Below, piece by piece: positions 1-4,377 of a DNA stretch of 5,437 nucleotides. Numbering within the stretch: position 1 is the stretch's first letter; each line of letters starts with the position of its first letter. The translations under genes and the position numbers were made by a program. Origin of the DNA: UBA7672 sp035995285 (GTDB lineage Bacteria > Pseudomonadota > Alphaproteobacteria > Caulobacterales > Hyphomonadaceae); assembly GCA_035995285.1 (NCBI GenBank), contig DASYKO010000602.1, positions 1-5,437 on the forward strand, read 5' to 3'. The notes under the pieces were generated by a model that ran no database searches, had not been told where the DNA came from, and was given only the letters and a program-made list of their open reading frames with translations.

Positions 1-1
1 C

Positions 2-301
2 GGCGGCGGCGGTTCGCTGAATTTTCGCGGCCGCAGCTATCCGTTGTCGGCCGGCGGGCTGGACTACGGCCTGGTGTTCGGCGGCTCGAAGACCGTGCTG
101 CGCGGGCGCGTCAGCAACATCAACCGCCCCTCCGACGTCGCTGGCGTCTACGGTGCGGCGGGCGCAGGGCTCGCGGTCGGCGGCGGCGCGCGCGCGATCG
201 TGCTGACCAACCAGAAGGGCGCCGTGCTGGAACTGTCCGGCCGCCAGGTCGGGCTGATGGCCAACGTCGACCTCAGCGGGCTGGCGATCACGTTGAAGTA
301 G
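2..301 (+). CDS. C-terminal part of a glycine-rich, probably envelope-associated protein (5' end outside window)
   Basis: The reading frame is open from the first full codon at base 2 to a TAG at 299-301, so this is the last ~99 residues of a longer protein. The TTG at 44 has no ribosome binding site and sits inside a continuous frame, so I do not treat it as the start. The residues are small and glycine-rich with alternating hydrophobics (GLVFGGSKTVLRG, AGAGLAVGGGARAIVL, ending in VDLSGLAITLK), which suggests a beta-rich fold. The pattern is loosely reminiscent of alphaproteobacterial periplasmic families such as DUF992, DUF1134 (EipA-like) or SYLF/Ysc84. That is resemblance by eye, not an assignment, and function is unknown. 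The signal peptide, if any, would lie upstream. The gene ends 8 bases before the 310-400 repeat and converges with the GST-like gene. Confidence 0.7.
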   Translation, partial: GGGGSLNFRGRSYPLSAGGLDYGLVFGGSKTVLRGRVSNINRPSDVAGVYGAAGAGLAVGGGARAIVLTNQKGAVLELSGRQVGLMANVDLSGLAITLK

Positions 302-309
302 CGGGGGCG

Positions 310-400
310 GTAGGGTGGGCAAAGGCGCGCTCTTCGCGCCGTGCCCACCATTCTCGTTCGAATAGAAGATGGTGGGCACGCTGCGCTTTGCCCACCCTAC
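310..400. repeat. Double-hairpin palindromic repeat, GTAGGGTGGGCAAAG family, copy 1
   Basis: The ends are a perfect 15-bp inverted repeat (310-324 GTAGGGTGGGCAAAG; 386-400 its reverse complement). Inside are two inverted hairpin arms. Arm 1 pairs GGTGGGCA (314-321) with TGCCCACC (342-349) and has an inner stem GGCGCG/CGCGCC (324-329/335-340). Arm 2 pairs 371-378 with 389-396. The arms face each other through an 11-bp inverted repeat (341-351/369-379). This is BIME-like architecture, and a second copy lies at 2004-2121. It fills the gap between two convergent genes, so its hairpins could act as a bidirectional terminator or mRNA 3'-end protector (inference). It overlaps the last four bases (397-400) of the GST-like gene. 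Confidence 0.9.
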
Positions 401-1089
401 ACTCTGATCATCTCGTGAATGTCGCGGCAATGCCGGACGATGTTGTCGTGCGCGGTCACGAATTGCTTCAGCGGCGTGTCGATGTCGTAGAAATAGATGT
501 TGGCGATGAAGCCGTAGATGCCGGCATCGATGCCGGTCGGTTTGTCGCCATGCAGATAACCGCGCGATGGTATGAGCTCGGCAAGCGCTGCGAGATCGGC
601 TAGGCCGCGCGCCATCGCGGCATCGGGATCGTAGCGGCCGATGCCCTGGTAGTGATAGCGCTGGGCGTTGAACGCCTGCGCCTTGAGCAGGCCTTCCTCG
701 GTCAGGGCCGGATGCTCGCGCAGCAGCGCATCGCGGAACGCATGCCAGTAACGCTCGTCCTGCCAGCGCGAATACGACATCACCCAGTAGAGATCGTCGA
801 GCATGCGCGTGATCATAAGGTTGCTGGTTCGCTGCGCCGCCGTCAGTCCGGCGTCGATCGCCAATCGGTATTTTGCGGTGACGTAAGCCAGAATGGTCTC
901 GCTGTCGCCGACCGTATCGCTGGCGTCGACAATATAGGGAAGCTGGCCACGCGGCGCCTTCGATGCATCGAAAATGTGCTCGTGCCGGAACGGCACGCCT
1001 GCCAGCCGCAGGAACGCAAACACCTTCAGGCCGTAGCCATTATTGTCGGCGACGCCGAACAGCGTGGGATAGGAGTACAGCGTAAGCAT
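397..1089 (-). CDS. Glutathione S-transferase family protein, metaxin/Fax-like type
   Basis: The 230-residue product shows a GST two-domain layout. The N-terminal thioredoxin-like half (about 1-75) carries GLKVFAFLRLAGVPF, then KAPRGQLPYIVD with the expected cis-proline near residue 51, and GDSETI (61-66) in the place of the glutathione gamma-glutamyl-binding segment. The helical C-terminal half includes PTGIDAGIYGF (184-194), which fits the GST N-capping box (T-x-x-D). The KAP-x-G-x-LP-[FY]-I pattern and the C-terminal 'PL..FV..H.N....C' stretch fit the failed-axon-connections/metaxin-like subgroup (GST_N_4/GST_C_6) better than classical GSTs. The usual CxxC or Ser/Cys catalytic position is occupied by NGYG, so glutathione transferase activity is uncertain. 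Start is ATG at 1089; no strong Shine-Dalgarno is visible upstream. The TAG stop lies within the edge of the 310-400 repeat. No operon partner is seen. Confidence 0.88.
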   Translation of the reverse strand: MLTLYSYPTLFGVADNNGYGLKVFAFLRLAGVPFRHEHIFDASKAPRGQLPYIVDASDTVGDSETILAYVTAKYRLAIDAGLTAAQRTSNLMITRMLDDLYWVMSYSRWQDERYWHAFRDALLREHPALTEEGLLKAQAFNAQRYHYQGIGRYDPDAAMARGLADLAALAELIPSRGYLHGDKPTGIDAGIYGFIANIYFYDIDTPLKQFVTAHDNIVRHCRDIHEMIRV

Positions 1090-1188
1090 CGGGACCGTCG
1101 AAGTGAGAGGACCGGGGACGCAGCGATCAAGTATGACACAGAGGGATTGGCTGCGCTAATCCGCTATGCTGAAGTCGCTCCATGACGT

Positions 1189-1330
1189 CGTCGTCCCGGC
1201 GAACGCCGGGACCCATAGCCACCGATGTTAGCTTGGCGAAGATTGCGTCATCCATCTCGTTCTATCGAGGGCGCAACGCGGTATGGGTCCCGGATCGGCG
1301 TTCGCTTGCGCCCACTTGTCCGGGACGACG
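1189..1330. repeat. Double-hairpin palindromic repeat, CGTCGTCCCGG family
   Basis: The outer ends are an exact 11-bp inverted repeat (CGTCGTCCCGG at 1189-1199; CCGGGACGACG at 1320-1330). The left arm folds as CCCGGC-gaac-GCCGGG (1195-1210). An inner 12-bp inverted repeat joins 1206-1217 (CCGGGACCCATA) to 1282-1293. The plan of two inward-facing palindromic arms around a variable centre is the same as in the 310-400 element, with unrelated sequence. I recognise this motif as a dispersed intergenic repeat of Bradyrhizobium/Rhodopseudomonas-type genomes. With the neighbouring fragment and leader it accounts for most of the gene-free stretch 1090-1495. Bases 1090-1188 should hold the promoter of the GST-like gene, but no convincing -35/-10 pair is visible. 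Confidence 0.85.
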
Positions 1331-1399
1331 TGGGGTGAGTTTTGGATTCAATCGTCAAATAGCGAGAGGACGTGCGTTCACAATCTCGTGGCGCGCTGC

Positions 1400-1437
1400 G
1401 TCTCGAAGGACGGCCGCGAGTTCATGTGTTGCCTCCG
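1400..1437 (+). repeat. Fragment of the CTCATCCTGAGGAGC-family repeat
   Basis: Bases 1400-1421 match 2876-2897 of the full-length repeat at 20 of 22 positions (core GTCTCGAAG..GGCCGCGAGT). The similarity continues more weakly (about 12 of 16) to 1437. Only the left part of that element's centre is present; the outer arms are missing, so this is a truncated or decayed copy. It ends exactly where similarity to the leader of the lipocalin-like gene begins. Confidence 0.6.
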
Positions 1438-1495
1438 TCTCGCGTAACGATCCGTTCCGGGCTAGCATGCCCCCAACAAATAACCGGAGGATGCC
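1438..1495 (+). promoter_or_regulatory. Leader of the DUF2380/DUF3280-like gene, similar to the leader at 2177-2235
   Basis: This 58-base leader aligns with the 59-base leader of the lipocalin-like gene: TCTCGCG, then ACGATCC, TTCC, a TAGCAT/TAGCTT hexamer at the same offset (+25), CAAATA, and the GGAGGAT ribosome binding site. Of the first 37 bases, 27 are identical without gaps. It may carry a shared promoter (the TAGCWT hexamer could be a -10), but no matching -35 is evident. Common ancestry by local duplication explains it equally well. Confidence 0.45.
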
Positions 1496-1993
1496 ATGAC
1501 GCCGAAGACCATCGCCGCGGGCTTGCTCGCGCTGTCACTGTCGGCCGGCGCTGCAATGGCGGCGGAAGCGGTCGCGGTGGCGGTCGCCGATTTCGACTAT
1601 AGCGACACCTCAGGCGAGATCTCCGACCAGGCCGAGGCGCACCGCGCCCGCGTCGCCGCGTTCGGCCAGCTGCTGCGTGAAAACCTCGTTGCCGATGGAA
1701 AGGTCCGCCTGGTCCGGCTCGATTGTCCCGGTCACGCCTGCACCGCCGCCAGCATGCCCCCGGACGACTTCACCGCGGAGGCGCGCCGGGCCGGCGCACG
1801 CCTTGTGGTCTACGGCGGCATCCGGAAGATGAGCACGCTGGTGCAGTGGGGCGAGGTTCAACTGCTCGATCTCGACCGCAACGAATTGCTGCTGCGGCGC
1901 ACCGTCACCTTCCGCGGCGATACCGATGAGGCATTCCGCCACGCCGCCGCCTTTGTCGGCGAGACCTTGAAGGAAGTCATGCCGAAGCCGTGA
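1496..1993 (+). CDS. Exported small protein, DUF2380/DUF3280-like
   Basis: The product is 165 residues. Residues 1-22 are a clear signal peptide: Lys-4, a hydrophobic Ala/Leu core, and a likely cleavage after AMA (20-22), placing the protein in the periplasm. The mature part starts with AVAVADFDYSDTSGE (a 'VAVADFDY.DTSGE' segment), has two cysteines in DCPGHAC (77 and 82) that could form a disulfide, an 'ARRAGARLVVYGGIRKMS' segment (97-113), and RGDTDEAFRHA (140-150). The order 'DF..DTSGE - C..C - GA.LV..G...K.S - RG.TDE.' resembles the uncharacterised DUF2380/DUF3280 proteins common in Rhizobiales, recalled by pattern. Function is unknown. The ATG is preceded by CCGGAGG at the normal distance, supporting this start. 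A copy of the GTAGGGTGGGC repeat begins 10 bases after the stop. The leader and signal-peptide region resemble those of the gene at 2236. Confidence 0.85.
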   Translation: MTPKTIAAGLLALSLSAGAAMAAEAVAVAVADFDYSDTSGEISDQAEAHRARVAAFGQLLRENLVADGKVRLVRLDCPGHACTAASMPPDDFTAEARRAGARLVVYGGIRKMSTLVQWGEVQLLDLDRNELLLRRTVTFRGDTDEAFRHAAAFVGETLKEVMPKP

Positions 1994-2003
1994 GAGGAAA
2001 CTC

Positions 2004-2121
2004 GTAGGTGGGCAAAGCGTCCGCCGTAGCTCGCAGAGCGAAGGCGGATGCGTGCCCACCATTTGTTTCGGCTAACAAGAATGGTGGGCACGGCGCGAAG
2101 ACGCGCCTTTGCCCACCCTAC
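2004..2121. repeat. Double-hairpin palindromic repeat, GTAGGGTGGGCAAAG family, copy 2
   Basis: The right end (2107-2121) is the same 15-mer as in copy 1; the left end (from 2004) lacks one G. Arm 1 pairs GGTGGGCA (2007-2014) with TGCCCACC (2053-2060), with an inner TCCGCC/GGCGGA stem (2020-2025/2043-2048). Arm 2 pairs 2083-2090 with 2110-2117, with an inner GGCGCG-aaga-CGCGCC hairpin (2092-2107). The arms face each other through a perfect 12-bp inverted repeat (2052-2063/2080-2091). The reverse complement of 2078-2121 matches 310-354 of copy 1 except for one inserted base. Lying just after a stop codon, it may end or stabilise the upstream transcript (inference). Confidence 0.9.
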
Positions 2122-2135
2122 GCTCGCTCGCATCT

Positions 2136-2168
2136 CGTCATGGCCGGGCTTCGACCCGGCCATCCACG
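2136..2168 (+). repeat. REP-like hairpin, ATGGCCGGG type
   Basis: A perfect 9-bp stem ATGGCCGGG/CCCGGCCAT (2140-2148/2155-2163) encloses the loop CTTCGA and is flanked by CGTC and CCACG. A diverged hairpin with the same layout lies at 4334-4356 in the opposite orientation. I recognise this as another dispersed single-hairpin repeat type of Bradyrhizobium-like genomes. It follows directly on the 2004-2121 repeat, giving a run of three hairpins between the two exported-protein genes. Confidence 0.8.
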
Positions 2169-2176
2169 CCTTGGCT

Positions 2177-2235
2177 TCTCGCGCGACGATCCATTCCCGT
2201 GTAGCTTCCTCGCCAAATAGACGGGGGAGGATTTC
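2177..2235 (+). promoter_or_regulatory. Leader of the lipocalin-like gene, similar to the leader at 1438-1495
   Basis: It shares TCTCGCG, ACGATCC, TTCC, a TAGCTT hexamer (2202-2207), CAAATA and a strong GGGGGAGGAT ribosome binding site with the leader of the preceding exported-protein gene, at nearly identical distances from the ATG (59 versus 58 bases). It starts about 8 bases after the REP hairpin. Whether it is a promoter or only a duplicated segment cannot be decided from sequence. Confidence 0.45.
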
Positions 2236-2745
2236 ATGAACTTGCGGACCATCGCCGCCGCCTTGCTCACACTCGCCTCGTCGGCCGGCACCGCCGACGC
2301 GCAACCGGCGGCGAGCCTCAAGGACCAGATCGTCGGCAGCTGGAATTTCGTAGTCGCCGAGGTCACGGCGCCGGACGGCAAAAAATCGTTTCCGTTCGGC
2401 GAGGCGCCCAAGGGCATTTTGATCCTCACGCCCGACGGCCGCTTCGCCCAGATCCACGTCGCCGGCGACGTGCCCAAAATTGCGTCCAACAACCGCCTGA
2501 CCGGCACGGCGGAGGAATACGCCGGGATCATGCGGCGCAGCCTGTCGGTGTTCGGCACCTATACGGTGGACGAGGCGAACAAGACCGTCACCTACCACAT
2601 CGTGTCTTCCTCGTTCCCGAACTGGGAGGGCGAAGCGCAGACCCGCACCATCGATAAGCTCAGCGCCGACGAGTTCGTCAACACCAATCCGGGCGTCGCC
2701 GGAGGGCGCGGGAGCGCGAGCAATTTTTACAGGAGGGTGAAGTAG
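2236..2745 (+). CDS. Exported lipocalin-like domain protein
   Basis: The product is 169 residues. Residues 1-22 form a signal peptide (Arg-4, Ala/Leu core, likely cleavage after ADA at 20-22), so it is probably periplasmic. The mature domain begins LKDQIVGSWNFVV with the G-x-W (34-36) that opens lipocalin-type barrels. It continues with KGILILTPDGRFAQIHV (59-75), SVFGTYTVDEANKTVTYHI (104-122) and a C-terminal SASNFYRRVK. This order (GSW - G.L.LTPDGR. - F.G.Y..D...V.H.) is typical of the 'lipocalin-like domain' family (Lipocalin_5), whose members are about this length. The ligand is unknown. The start is supported by GGGGGAGG 7 bases upstream of the ATG. The gene stands alone between repeats. 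Its signal-peptide codons align without gaps with those of the upstream gene (14 of 25 residues identical), whereas the mature parts show no relation by eye. Confidence 0.88.
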   Translation: MNLRTIAAALLTLASSAGTADAQPAASLKDQIVGSWNFVVAEVTAPDGKKSFPFGEAPKGILILTPDGRFAQIHVAGDVPKIASNNRLTGTAEEYAGIMRRSLSVFGTYTVDEANKTVTYHIVSSSFPNWEGEAQTRTIDKLSADEFVNTNPGVAGGRGSASNFYRRVK

Positions 2746-2770
2746 GGGGAGGGGCGCGGCAACAACGCGG

Positions 2771-2814
2771 CTGGATTGCTTCGCTTTGCCCGCAACGCCA
2801 GGGGCGCAGCGCCC
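2771..2814. repeat. Probable repeat-derived stretch downstream of the lipocalin-like gene
   Basis: CTGGATTGCTTCGCTTTGCC at 2771-2790 resembles a dispersed intergenic motif I recall from Bradyrhizobium-type genomes, and GGGCGC-A-GCGCCC (2802-2814) is a short palindrome just after it. There is no second copy in this window, so the assignment depends on memory and is weak. Nothing in 2746-2820 looks coding. Confidence 0.3.
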
Positions 2815-2820
2815 TCCGCC

Positions 2821-2988
2821 CTCATCCTGAGGAGCGTGCTCTCCCGGCAGCGCACTTGCGCTGTCCGGTGCGCGTGTCTCGAAGTATGGCCGCGAGTCCA
2901 ATTGTTGCGTCCATCCTTCGAGACGCTTGCGGAGTTTATCATCGGGCCGCGCTCGGCGCGGACCCGGTGGCAAGCTCCTCAGGATGAG
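2821..2988. repeat. Palindromic repeat, CTCATCCTGAGGAGC family, full length (168 bp)
   Basis: The ends are a perfect 15-bp inverted repeat: CTCATCCTGAGGAGC at 2821-2835 and its reverse complement at 2974-2988. A second, inner pair, GTCTCGAAGTATGG (2876-2889) against CCATCCTTCGAGAC (2911-2924), matches at 13 of 14 positions. The layout of outer plus inner inverted repeats matches the other repeat families in the window. The right third overlaps the 3' end of the DNA glycosylase gene and encodes its last 16 residues. A fragment of the same family is at 1400-1437. I see no transposase; such elements are usually non-autonomous. Confidence 0.85.
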
Positions 2989-3490
2989 ATCCCCATCGCC
3001 CTATCGAATCCGCCAACTGCTGCCATGGTTGCGCCGACCAATGTCCCGATGCTGCGCCGGATGGCGAGGCCAGCACGAACACGGCAGGGAAATCGGGCTC
3101 TGGCGGTTGACGGCCGAGCGCGACCGCTCTCGTCGGCCGGCCACAGAACATGCTCGCGGCCTTCTTGCTGGTGAAGGCTATGGTCTGCGGCCGGTAACGC
3201 CGCATCTTTTCCTGGAAGGCAGCGATATCGACAGGGGATTTGAGCGCCTGATGGTCCATCCCCGCACCGAGCTTGCAAAGATCGGTGAAGCCGATGCCGA
3301 GGTTCAACAGTGTGGGAAATTCATGCGGCTGGTATCGGCGCGGCGTGATGCCGACCTCGTGGATCGTGCGCCAGAAGCGATTGCCGGGGCCGGCGTAGTA
3401 ATGGCCGAGGTCGGCGGATCGCTGTCCGGCGGCGGTGCCGACGAAGACGAGGCGCAGGTGAGGCTGAAGCTGGTCGGGGAGCTTTTCCAC
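2939..3490 (-). CDS. mug: Mug-type mismatch-specific (uracil/thymine) DNA glycosylase
   Basis: The 183-residue product belongs to the uracil-DNA glycosylase superfamily, Mug branch. These enzymes remove uracil or thymine opposite guanine and start base-excision repair in the cytoplasm. Motif 1 is VFVGTAAGQRSA (15-26), followed by GHYYAGPGNRFW (29-40), characteristic of the family (E. coli Mug has HPANRFW). LLNLGIGFTDL (61-71) follows, and motif 2 is ASPSGAAS (141-148), corresponding to NPSG in E. coli. The motif-1 asparagine of classical Mug (GINPG) is replaced here (GTAAG), so substrate range and rate may differ. The GTG start at 3490 is supported by GAAGGG eight bases upstream and an in-frame TGA shortly before it. 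Residues 168-183 and the TGA are encoded by the 2821-2988 repeat; without them the protein is 167 residues, about the length of E. coli Mug. It is divergent from the DUF6429-type gene. Confidence 0.9.
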   Translation of the reverse strand: MEKLPDQLQPHLRLVFVGTAAGQRSADLGHYYAGPGNRFWRTIHEVGITPRRYQPHEFPTLLNLGIGFTDLCKLGAGMDHQALKSPVDIAAFQEKMRRYRPQTIAFTSKKAASMFCGRPTRAVALGRQPPEPDFPAVFVLASPSGAASGHWSAQPWQQLADSIGRWGSHPEELATGSAPSAAR

Positions 3491-3518
3491 CGCGTGAACC
3501 CTTCAAAGCTAGGAATTG

Positions 3519-3551
3519 CCCAACACCAATAGTCAGCTCCATTGCGTTGGG
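3519..3551. repeat. Imperfect inverted repeat in the divergent intergenic region
   Basis: CCCAACACCAAT (3519-3530) faces ATTGCGTTGGG (3541-3551), pairing with one extra base. It lies between the divergent glycosylase and DUF6429-type genes, where both promoters should be, so it could be an operator or a leader hairpin. A weak promoter-like pair TTGCGT (3542-3547) and TACCAT (3564-3569), spaced 16, points toward the DUF6429-type gene. Both are suggestions only. Confidence 0.35.
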
Positions 3552-3596
3552 GGCGATCCTGAATACCATAGCCGAGTGCGCAGCAGGAGGTTCGTG

Positions 3597-3821
3597 ATGG
3601 CTCTCAACGCCGACAAGATCGACGACACCGCGCTGGCCTTGCTCTATCTGACGCTGCATGACGATTGCAGAGCCTGGAAGGGTTTCGATTGGGGCGTGCT
3701 CGGCCGCCTGCATGACAAGGGCATGATCCAAGATCCCGCGCGCAAGGTGAAATCCGTGGTTTTCACGCAGGAAGGATTGGAGAGGGCGAAGTCGCTGTTT
3801 GAGGAAATGTTTGAAAAATGA
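3597..3821 (+). CDS. DUF6429-type small conserved protein
   Basis: The product is 74 residues and soluble, with no signal peptide or membrane segment. The sequence DKIDDTALALLYLTLHD (6-22), RAWKGFDWGVLGRLHDKG (25-42), then DPARKVKSVVFTQEGLERAKSLFEEMF is the characteristic pattern of the small alphaproteobacterial proteins grouped as DUF6429, as recalled from memory. The predicted helices and basic 'KVKS' linker with a terminal 'T.EGL..A..LFE' look like a winged-helix-like small domain, but function is unknown. The frame is open further upstream, but AGGAGG at 3585-3590 lies six bases before the ATG at 3597 and fixes this start. The in-frame GTG just before it is too close to that site. Confidence 0.85.
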   Translation: MALNADKIDDTALALLYLTLHDDCRAWKGFDWGVLGRLHDKGMIQDPARKVKSVVFTQEGLERAKSLFEEMFEK

Positions 3822-3833
3822 CGTGCAGCCTGT

Positions 3834-3865
3834 GGGGCGGGTTAGCCGAAGTCGTGACCCACCGC
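3834..3865. repeat. Degenerate hairpin repeat, GGGTTAGCCGAAG-type
   Basis: GGGGCGGGTTA (3834-3844) pairs imperfectly with TGACCCACCGC (3855-3865; 8 of 11 positions plus possible wobble) around GCCGAAGTCG. The form GGGTTAGCCGAAGxCGTxACCC resembles a dispersed hairpin repeat I recall from many proteobacterial genomes. It fills most of the gap between the DUF6429-type gene and the next gene and could terminate the former (inference). Confidence 0.5.
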
Positions 3866-3887
3866 TGCGGCATTCTTGGGGGTGTCT

Positions 3888-4163
3888 ATGACAAAGACCA
3901 TACTTCTAGGGGACGAATTTGATGATCACCTTCGAAGCGTCCTCGTAGAAGTAATGCGTGACATGGGCACAAGAACGCTTGATGCCGACTGGTCCGTAGT
4001 TGGCTCTCAAGAACTAGGAACCGCAAAGCTAGAGCTCCGGGGAAGGATAGTTGTGGTGGAATCGGAAACCTACATCGGGCTATCGATTACAGGCGACGAC
4101 AATGAGGTCGACGAAATAGCTAACCGAATCTCGGAGAAGCGAAAAATTGGTAGGGCGGTTTGA
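3888..4163 (+). CDS. Hypothetical small acidic protein with atypical codon use
   Basis: The product is 91 residues. I do not recognise a family. It has no cysteine, signal peptide or membrane segment. The N-terminal half looks helical (DDHLRSVLVEVMRDMG), the middle alternates like beta strands (TAKLELRGRIVVVESETYIGLSITG, 45-69), and the end is a charged helix (EVDEIANRISEKRK), suggesting a compact alpha/beta domain. The ATG at 3888 follows TTGGGGGTGTCT; an in-frame TTG at 3876 is possible but less likely because it overlaps the purine-rich site. Codon use is unlike the neighbours: four CTA leucines, three ATA isoleucines and several AGA/AGG/CGA arginines in 91 codons, and G+C is roughly half, well below the rest of the window. 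This suggests recent acquisition. The long intact frame, ribosome binding site and charge distribution argue that it is a real gene. Confidence 0.65.
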   Translation: MTKTILLGDEFDDHLRSVLVEVMRDMGTRTLDADWSVVGSQELGTAKLELRGRIVVVESETYIGLSITGDDNEVDEIANRISEKRKIGRAV

Positions 4164-4293
4164 CGGTCATGCTCTCTTGGCTATTCAGACGCTAACGGAT
4201 TTGAACGCGTGGAAAACTACCTTTAGGGCATCAGATCCTACACGGGATTGGTAGTCGATCAATTCCCTCCGTTTTTTTGACCGACTGATCGAG

Positions 4294-4327
4294 AGAGGCC
4301 GGGCTTTGGCTCGGCCTCTTGCATTTT
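4294..4327 (+). terminator. Probable rho-independent terminator
   Basis: AGAGGCCGGGC (4294-4304) pairs with GCTCGGCCTCT (4309-4319) through an 11-bp stem with one G-U pair and a TTTG loop, followed by TTGCATTTT. The interrupted T-tract is on the + strand, so it best fits the end of the transcript from the gene at 3888-4163, about 130 bases upstream. The stem could also stop thiC transcription from the other side, though there is no T-tract in that direction. Apart from a weak inverted repeat (4253-4262/4277-4286), nothing else is seen between 4164 and 4293. Confidence 0.6.
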
Positions 4328-4333
4328 CGATGG

Positions 4334-4356
4334 ATGCCCCGGTCAAGTCCGGGCAT
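4334..4356 (-). repeat. REP-like hairpin, same type as 2136-2168, inverted
   Basis: ATGCCCCGG (4334-4342) pairs with CCGGGCAT (4349-4356) around TCAAGT, with one bulged C. Read on the minus strand, with its CGTC and CCA flanks, it has the same layout as the hairpin at 2140-2163. It lies about 20 bases after the thiC stop codon and could protect the 3' end of that message (inference). Confidence 0.65.
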
Positions 4357-4377
4357 GACGCGGCGAGAGCTGCCCCT

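Noticed and set aside
148..351. Minus-strand short frame beginning MVGTARRARLCPPY
   Set aside because: Its start comes from the GTGGGCA hairpin repeat. Similar 'MVGT...CPPY' starts occur at the second repeat copy (2048-2239), showing this is translated repeat and not a gene.
652..1185. Plus-strand open frame of 177 codons
   Set aside because: It is antisense to the GST-like gene, whose family motifs are clear, and the translation is arginine-rich without recognisable features.
1182..1499. Plus-strand frame starting at ATG 1182
   Set aside because: It is made of the CGTCGTCCCGG repeat and the following repeat fragment, has no ribosome binding site, and overlaps the leader of the real gene at 1496.
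1858..2973. Long open frame on the minus strand (371 codons)
   Set aside because: It runs antisense through two well-supported exported-protein genes and two repeats, has arginine/proline/glycine-rich low-complexity composition typical of high-GC shadow frames, and shows no family motif.
2927..3532. Plus-strand open frame of 201 codons
   Set aside because: It is antisense to the Mug-type glycosylase and begins inside a repeat; the composition is that of a shadow frame.
3876..3887. TTG at 3876 as the start of the orphan gene
   Set aside because: It would lie within the G-rich stretch that best serves as ribosome binding site for the ATG at 3888; I judged the ATG more likely but cannot exclude the TTG.
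4240..4290. Possible tRNA remnant or attachment site (GGTAGTCGATCAATTCCCTCCG)
   Set aside because: It loosely recalls a tRNA T-arm, but no cloverleaf, CCA end or direct-repeat partner could be found in the window.
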